From the NCBI GenBank assembly GCA_965207985.1, contig CBDBND010000035.1, positions 372,001 to 436,000 on the forward strand: a stretch of 64,000 nucleotides of DNA, read 5' to 3'. Shown here in pieces: positions 60,397 to 64,000 of this stretch. The first letter of the stretch is position 1. The number at the start of each line of letters is the position of its first letter. The DNA comes from CBDBND01 sp965207985 (GTDB lineage: Bacteria; Pseudomonadota; Alphaproteobacteria; Rhodospirillales; Rhodospirillaceae). The position numbers and the translations under genes are program-made. The notes under the pieces were generated by a model. The model was not told where the DNA came from. It worked only from the letters and a program-made list of their open reading frames with translations, and searched no databases.

Positions 60397-61599
60397 TCAA
60401 ATAATGCCTTTTTCCTTATATTCGCCGAACTGGGCATCGGACAGTCCGAGGAGACCCAAATAGATCTCCTCATTGTGCTGACCATGATCCGGTCCGGTCC
60501 AGCGTACATTACCCGGCGTGCGCGACAGTTTCGGGAATGTGTTTTGCATCTTCAGTCCGCCGATGTCCTTGTCCATCACTTCGATGATGGCTTCCCGGGC
60601 TTTGAAGTGGGCGTCTTCAAGCATCTCAGGTGCCCGGTAAATCAATCCCGACGGCACGCCGGCTTTGTCTAAAATCTCTTCTAGCTCTTTACAGGTCTTG
60701 GTCTTGGACCAGTCATTGATGAGGTTGTCCAATTCTGTTTGCCGCTCGCCGCGGGCATGGTGGGTGGCGTAGCGTTCATCCTCTCCAAGTTCAGGCTGGC
60801 CCATGGCTTCGCAAAGGCGCCTGAATACCGTGTCCTGATTGGCGGCGATGAGGTACTGACCATCCTTCGCGTCGTAAATGTTGGACGGCGCCACCTGCGG
60901 GAGAATAGAGCCGGTGCGTTCGCGGACATATCCGGTCTTGTCGTATTCACTCACCAGGCTTTCCATCATGGCGAAAACGGCCTCGTAAATGGCGGAGTCC
61001 ACCACTTGTCCCTTGCCGGTGACATGCCGGTTATGCAGGGCCATGAGGCTGCCCAGGCAGCCGTAGGTCGCTGCCAAAGTGTCGCCGATGGAAATACCGG
61101 CCCGGCTCGGCGGCGAGTCAGGATCACCGATGCAATAGCGCAGTCCCCCCATGGCTTCGCCCACGGCGGCGTATCCCGCTTTATAAGAATAGGGACCCGT
61201 TTGTCCGTAGCCTGAAACCCGGATCATGATGATGCCTTCGTTGACTTCGGACAGGACGTCATACCCCAGGTTCCAACGCTCCAAGGTCCCTGGCCGGAAG
61301 TTCTCAAGCAGGAAGTCGGATTTCCGCACTAACTCCTTAACGATCTCCTGTCCTTCGGGCACCCGGGCGTTGAGGGTGATGCATTTCTTGTTCCGGGCCA
61401 GAATGGGGAACCACAGGGATTTGCCGTTGACCAGTTCCCGGCCCCACTGACGCATAGGGTCGCCTACGTTGGGCTGTTCGATTTTGATGATCTCAGCACC
61501 GAAATCGCCCATGAGCTGGCCACAGAAGGGCCCGGCCAGAAGCTGGCCCATTTCGATTAGGCGCAGGCCGGTTAGCGGACCGGTAGGCTCTTCAGACAT
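60397..61599 (-). CDS. CaiB/BaiF (class III) CoA transferase
   Basis: A 400-residue type III CoA transferase. It begins GPLTGLRLIEMGQLLAGPFC with FGAEIIKIEQPNVGDPMRQW, and the catalytic Asp is probably in GISIGDTLAATYGCLGSLMA near 180. It would activate a carboxylic acid to its CoA thioester for the lyase and thioesterase encoded nearby. ATG 61599 follows GAGAGGA. First gene of the long minus-strand run. Confidence 0.9.
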   Translation of the reverse strand: MSEEPTGPLTGLRLIEMGQLLAGPFCGQLMGDFGAEIIKIEQPNVGDPMRQWGRELVNGKSLWFPILARNKKCITLNARVPEGQEIVKELVRKSDFLLENFRPGTLERWNLGYDVLSEVNEGIIMIRVSGYGQTGPYSYKAGYAAVGEAMGGLRYCIGDPDSPPSRAGISIGDTLAATYGCLGSLMALHNRHVTGKGQVVDSAIYEAVFAMMESLVSEYDKTGYVRERTGSILPQVAPSNIYDAKDGQYLIAANQDTVFRRLCEAMGQPELGEDERYATHHARGERQTELDNLINDWSKTKTCKELEEILDKAGVPSGLIYRAPEMLEDAHFKAREAIIEVMDKDIGGLKMQNTFPKLSRTPGNVRWTGPDHGQHNEEIYLGLLGLSDAQFGEYKEKGII

Positions 61600-61900
61600 A
61601 ATGTGCGTCCTCTCTCCCAAACGGCTCTTGTGACCAGAGCCTCTCTTTCTTGTTTAACGGCTGTTCTAGCGGAACTGAGGCGCGGTGGCGTTAAAAAACG
61701 GCCGCACACCAAACTGTGAACACCTTCGGCAGGTGTTTACCGACCAGCAGGCGACGATTCAAGCGCTCACCTTTTGACGTTGTCTTGCAATGGGCAGGCC
61801 CAGGACTAATATCTCCAGTATCGGCTGGAACCCTAGGTTTTGGCCCATTTTGTCAAATCCCTTTAGCGAAAAAGGGAAAAGGTAAGAAAGGGTCGTATCC
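61600..61900. promoter_or_regulatory. Divergent intergenic region between the CoA transferase and lyase genes
   Basis: These 301 bases separate the long minus-strand run from the plus-strand lyase gene and must hold promoters for both. I see no coding frame. An AT-richer stretch lies near 61750-61880, and AGAAAGGGTCG sits just before the lyase ATG. No clear operator palindrome or hairpin stood out. Confidence 0.45.
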
Positions 61901-62812
61901 ATGACGCGCTCAGTCACTTTGGTGGAAGTCGGTCCCCGCGACGGCATTCAGTCGGAAAAGACCATCCTGTCCACCGAAGACAAAATCGAGTTCATCACCC
62001 GGTCCATCGACGCCGGTCTAAAACGCATTGAAGTGACCAGTTTTGTTAATCCTAAGCGGGTGCCGCAGATGGCTGACGCGGTTGAAGTGGTGGCCGGGCT
62101 GCCCAAGGACACGGGGTGCTCCTTCATCGGTTTGATCCTCAACATGAAAGGCTATGAACGGGCCCGCGATGCCGGCGTGGACGAAGTTGGCTACGCTGTT
62201 GTGTCGACGGACACCTTTGCCACCAAAAACCAGGGCATGACATCGGACGAAACGGTGGCGGCATGGAACGAGGTGGGCAAACTGGCCAAGTCGGAAGGCG
62301 TGAAGGCGGGGGTCACCATCGGAGCATCCTTTGGCTGTCCGTTCGAGGGCGAAGTGCCACAGGACCGGGTTGTCGATATCGCCAAGCGCTGTGCGGACTC
62401 CGAGCCGGTGGAAATCGCCCTGGCTGACACCATCGGTTGCGGTGATCCGGCGCGGGTTGGTGAACTCATCGCCAAAGTCAAAGAGGCCGTGCCGGGCATG
62501 CCCATCCGCGTGCATCTGCACAACACCCGTAACACCGGTCTGGCCAACGCCTATGCGGCGATTGAGGCGGGTGTGGACTATATCGATGCCTCCACAGGCG
62601 GCATCGGTGGTTGTCCATTCGCTCCCCGTGCCACCGGAAATATCCCTCTGGAAGACCTGGTCTACATGTTCAACCGCATGGGCGTGGAAACAGGGGTCGA
62701 TATCAACAAGATCATCGCCACGGCAGAATGGGTTGGCGAGCGACTCGGTGGCGCCGTTCCGGCCATGCTGGGCAAGGCGGGCGTCTTCCCCGATGTGGCA
62801 AAAGCGGCCTAA
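61901..62812 (+). CDS. Hydroxymethylglutaryl-CoA lyase family protein
   Basis: A 303-residue TIM-barrel C-C lyase. Family motifs are VEVGPRDGIQSE near residue 8 with the catalytic Arg-Asp, IALADTIGCGDP near 175, the metal His pair in RVHLHNTRNTG near 205, and the flexible-loop Cys in STGGIGGCPFAPRATGN near 238. It cleaves HMG-CoA or a related 3-hydroxy-3-methylacyl-CoA to acetyl-CoA and a keto acid. Divergent from the CoA transferase gene, with which it is functionally linked. Confidence 0.92.
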   Translation: MTRSVTLVEVGPRDGIQSEKTILSTEDKIEFITRSIDAGLKRIEVTSFVNPKRVPQMADAVEVVAGLPKDTGCSFIGLILNMKGYERARDAGVDEVGYAVVSTDTFATKNQGMTSDETVAAWNEVGKLAKSEGVKAGVTIGASFGCPFEGEVPQDRVVDIAKRCADSEPVEIALADTIGCGDPARVGELIAKVKEAVPGMPIRVHLHNTRNTGLANAYAAIEAGVDYIDASTGGIGGCPFAPRATGNIPLEDLVYMFNRMGVETGVDINKIIATAEWVGERLGGAVPAMLGKAGVFPDVAKAA

Positions 62813-63023
62813 ATCTGCGCTTAGGGCTGGCCATGGCCTTGATTTTGCGGTAGTTGGGCGCCGCGGCACGGCGTTGGGCCGTCGGGAGTCGATTTGACGC
62901 TGCTGTTGGACTAGGTTTGCGATATCGAATTTTCGCCGCCTAGTGGGGGTTCGAGCGGTTGCGTGGCGTCTAAAGGTCACGCGACTAAACTAATAAATTC
63001 ATAAATAGGGACGTGACTGCGCA

Positions 63024-64000
63024 ATGTCTTACGTACTTGGGTGTGATGTTGGGGGGACCTTTACGGACCTGCTCCTAATCAATGAAGCCACCGGTGAAAC
63101 CTACAGGGCCAAGACGCCCTCGACACCAAAGGATCAATCCGTTGGTGTGATGAATGGGATCAACCGCATCTGTTCCGATGCGGGGATCAAACCGAAAGAA
63201 ATCAACGAATTGATGCACGGCACCACCGTTGCGACCAACGCCATTTTGGAAGGCAAGGGCGCGAAAGTGGGTCTCATCACCACCGAAGGATACGGACAGG
63301 TCTTGCAGATCGGCCGCTCGTTCGTACCGGGTGGTTTGGCGGGATGGATCATCTGGCCGAAGCCAGAGCCGCTCGCCGCCTTGGAAAATACAGTGGAAGT
63401 CAAGGAACGTATGGGTGCGCGGGGCGATGTGGTCCGCAAGCTCGACGCTGACTCCGTTGTCGACGCCTGTAAGATCCTCAAACGGCAAAAAGTGCAGGCC
63501 GTTACCGTCTCTCTGATGAATTCCTTTGCCAACGGCGCGCATGAAAAGAAAATCCGCACCATCGTGCAAAAGGAAATGCCGGGCGTGCCTGTGAGTCTCA
63601 GCCACGAAGTGCTGCCCGAAATGTATGAATACGAGCGCGCCCTGACGGCCGTGGCCAATTCCTATGTTCGCCCGACCGTCGGCAAATATCTCGAAAACTT
63701 ACAGAAGGCGCTCAAGAAAAAGACCGGCGACTGTAAATATAAAGTGCTGCGCTCGGATGGCGGTTTGATGTCATTCGACAACGCTTCCGACCAACCGGTG
63801 TCCCTGATGATGTCCGGCCCGGCCGGTGGTGTGGCCGGTGCGCTTTGGGTTGCCAAGCAATCCGGATTCAAAAATCTCCTAACATTCGATATGGGCGGCA
63901 CGTCGACCGACGTGGCGCTCATTGAAAATGGAGAACCGAATGTGCGCCGTGAGACGCGCGTCGGCGACGTCACCGTCCGTGCATCGTCTCTGGACGTGCG
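63024..64000 (+). CDS. Hydantoinase/oxoprolinase A subunit (3' end outside window)
   Basis: The frame from ATG 63024 is open to the window end (at least 325 codons). It has the actin-like ATPase features of HyuA: YVLGCDVGGTFTDLLLI at the N terminus, HGTTVATNAILEGKGAKVGL near 72, MSGPAGGVAGALWVAK near 265 and TFDMGGTSTDVALI near 290. These ATP-dependent enzymes open hydantoins, oxoproline or, in related complexes, carboxylate ketones. A B subunit should follow beyond the window. The 211 bases upstream hold no gene. Confidence 0.92.
   Translation, partial: MSYVLGCDVGGTFTDLLLINEATGETYRAKTPSTPKDQSVGVMNGINRICSDAGIKPKEINELMHGTTVATNAILEGKGAKVGLITTEGYGQVLQIGRSFVPGGLAGWIIWPKPEPLAALENTVEVKERMGARGDVVRKLDADSVVDACKILKRQKVQAVTVSLMNSFANGAHEKKIRTIVQKEMPGVPVSLSHEVLPEMYEYERALTAVANSYVRPTVGKYLENLQKALKKKTGDCKYKVLRSDGGLMSFDNASDQPVSLMMSGPAGGVAGALWVAKQSGFKNLLTFDMGGTSTDVALIENGEPNVRRETRVGDVTVRASSLDV

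Noticed and set aside
1..64000. tRNA, rRNA and tmRNA genes
   Set aside because: Intergenic regions were read for cloverleaf-like arms and TTCGAATC-type T-loops; none was convincing.

Overview
The window reads as a chromosomal segment of an alphaproteobacterium, probably a free-living, Rhodospirillales-like species. The basis is gene content: TIGR02186 beside TauE, DUF2125, a two-domain Nfu, a mutS/glnD/murJ/trpS neighbourhood, metX-metW, and hisC-tyrC. Coding regions are mostly GC-rich, except an AT-richer accessory patch at about 28.9-31.5 kb. No rRNA, tRNA or CRISPR array was recognised. All family names come from motif recognition by eye; no database search was run.

Layout. 0-4.6 kb: end of a GDP-fucose synthase gene, a class III aminotransferase, a TauE exporter with its TIGR02186 partner, and a universal stress protein. 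4.7-14.8 kb: housekeeping genes (Nfu, deacetylase, RutE-like reductase, trpS, murJ, glnD) plus a glucosaminidase gene broken by an in-frame stop. 15.1-21.5 kb: a rearranged block in which phoR and mutS lie between two halves of one insertion sequence and two halves of one DUF3891 gene. Re-inverting about 5.2 kb between two copies of CAACCGG restores both genes and puts mutS back in line with glnD-murJ-trpS. 21.5-28.8 kb: ampG, typA, a PfkB kinase, an EI24 protein, bactofilin, nth and dapB. 28.9-35.0 kb: a gene graveyard with two sulfotransferase genes, a methyltransferase and a prepilin, all cut by insertion sequences of at least four kinds (IS5/IS427-like, IS481, an internally deleted IS5-type element with a passenger ORF, and IS630). 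35.3-43.4 kb: methyltransferase, metXW, hisC-tyrC, a GST/flavin-monooxygenase chimera, DUF2125 and a ChaC-like protein.

43.4-64 kb is an accessory catabolic region. From 61.6 kb down to 43.4 kb every well-supported gene is on the minus strand with short gaps. It holds three tandem class D flavin monooxygenase (acyl-CoA-dehydrogenase fold) paralogues, GFA and GST glutathione proteins, a PEP-mutase/isocitrate-lyase protein, a thioesterase, an MmgE/PrpD protein, three copies of a small protein family I do not recognise, three tandem 393-residue methyltransferases plus a fourth split in two, an exported VOC protein, a salicylate-hydroxylase-type flavoprotein, an isochorismatase-fold hydrolase and a CoA transferase. 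Divergently from it run an HMG-CoA-lyase-type enzyme and the start of a hydantoinase A gene. The content suggests oxygenation, methylation, ring or amide opening, CoA activation and C-C cleavage of an unidentified compound. No regulator is visible inside the run. The amplified methyltransferases with the small protein family are the best candidate for an undescribed system.
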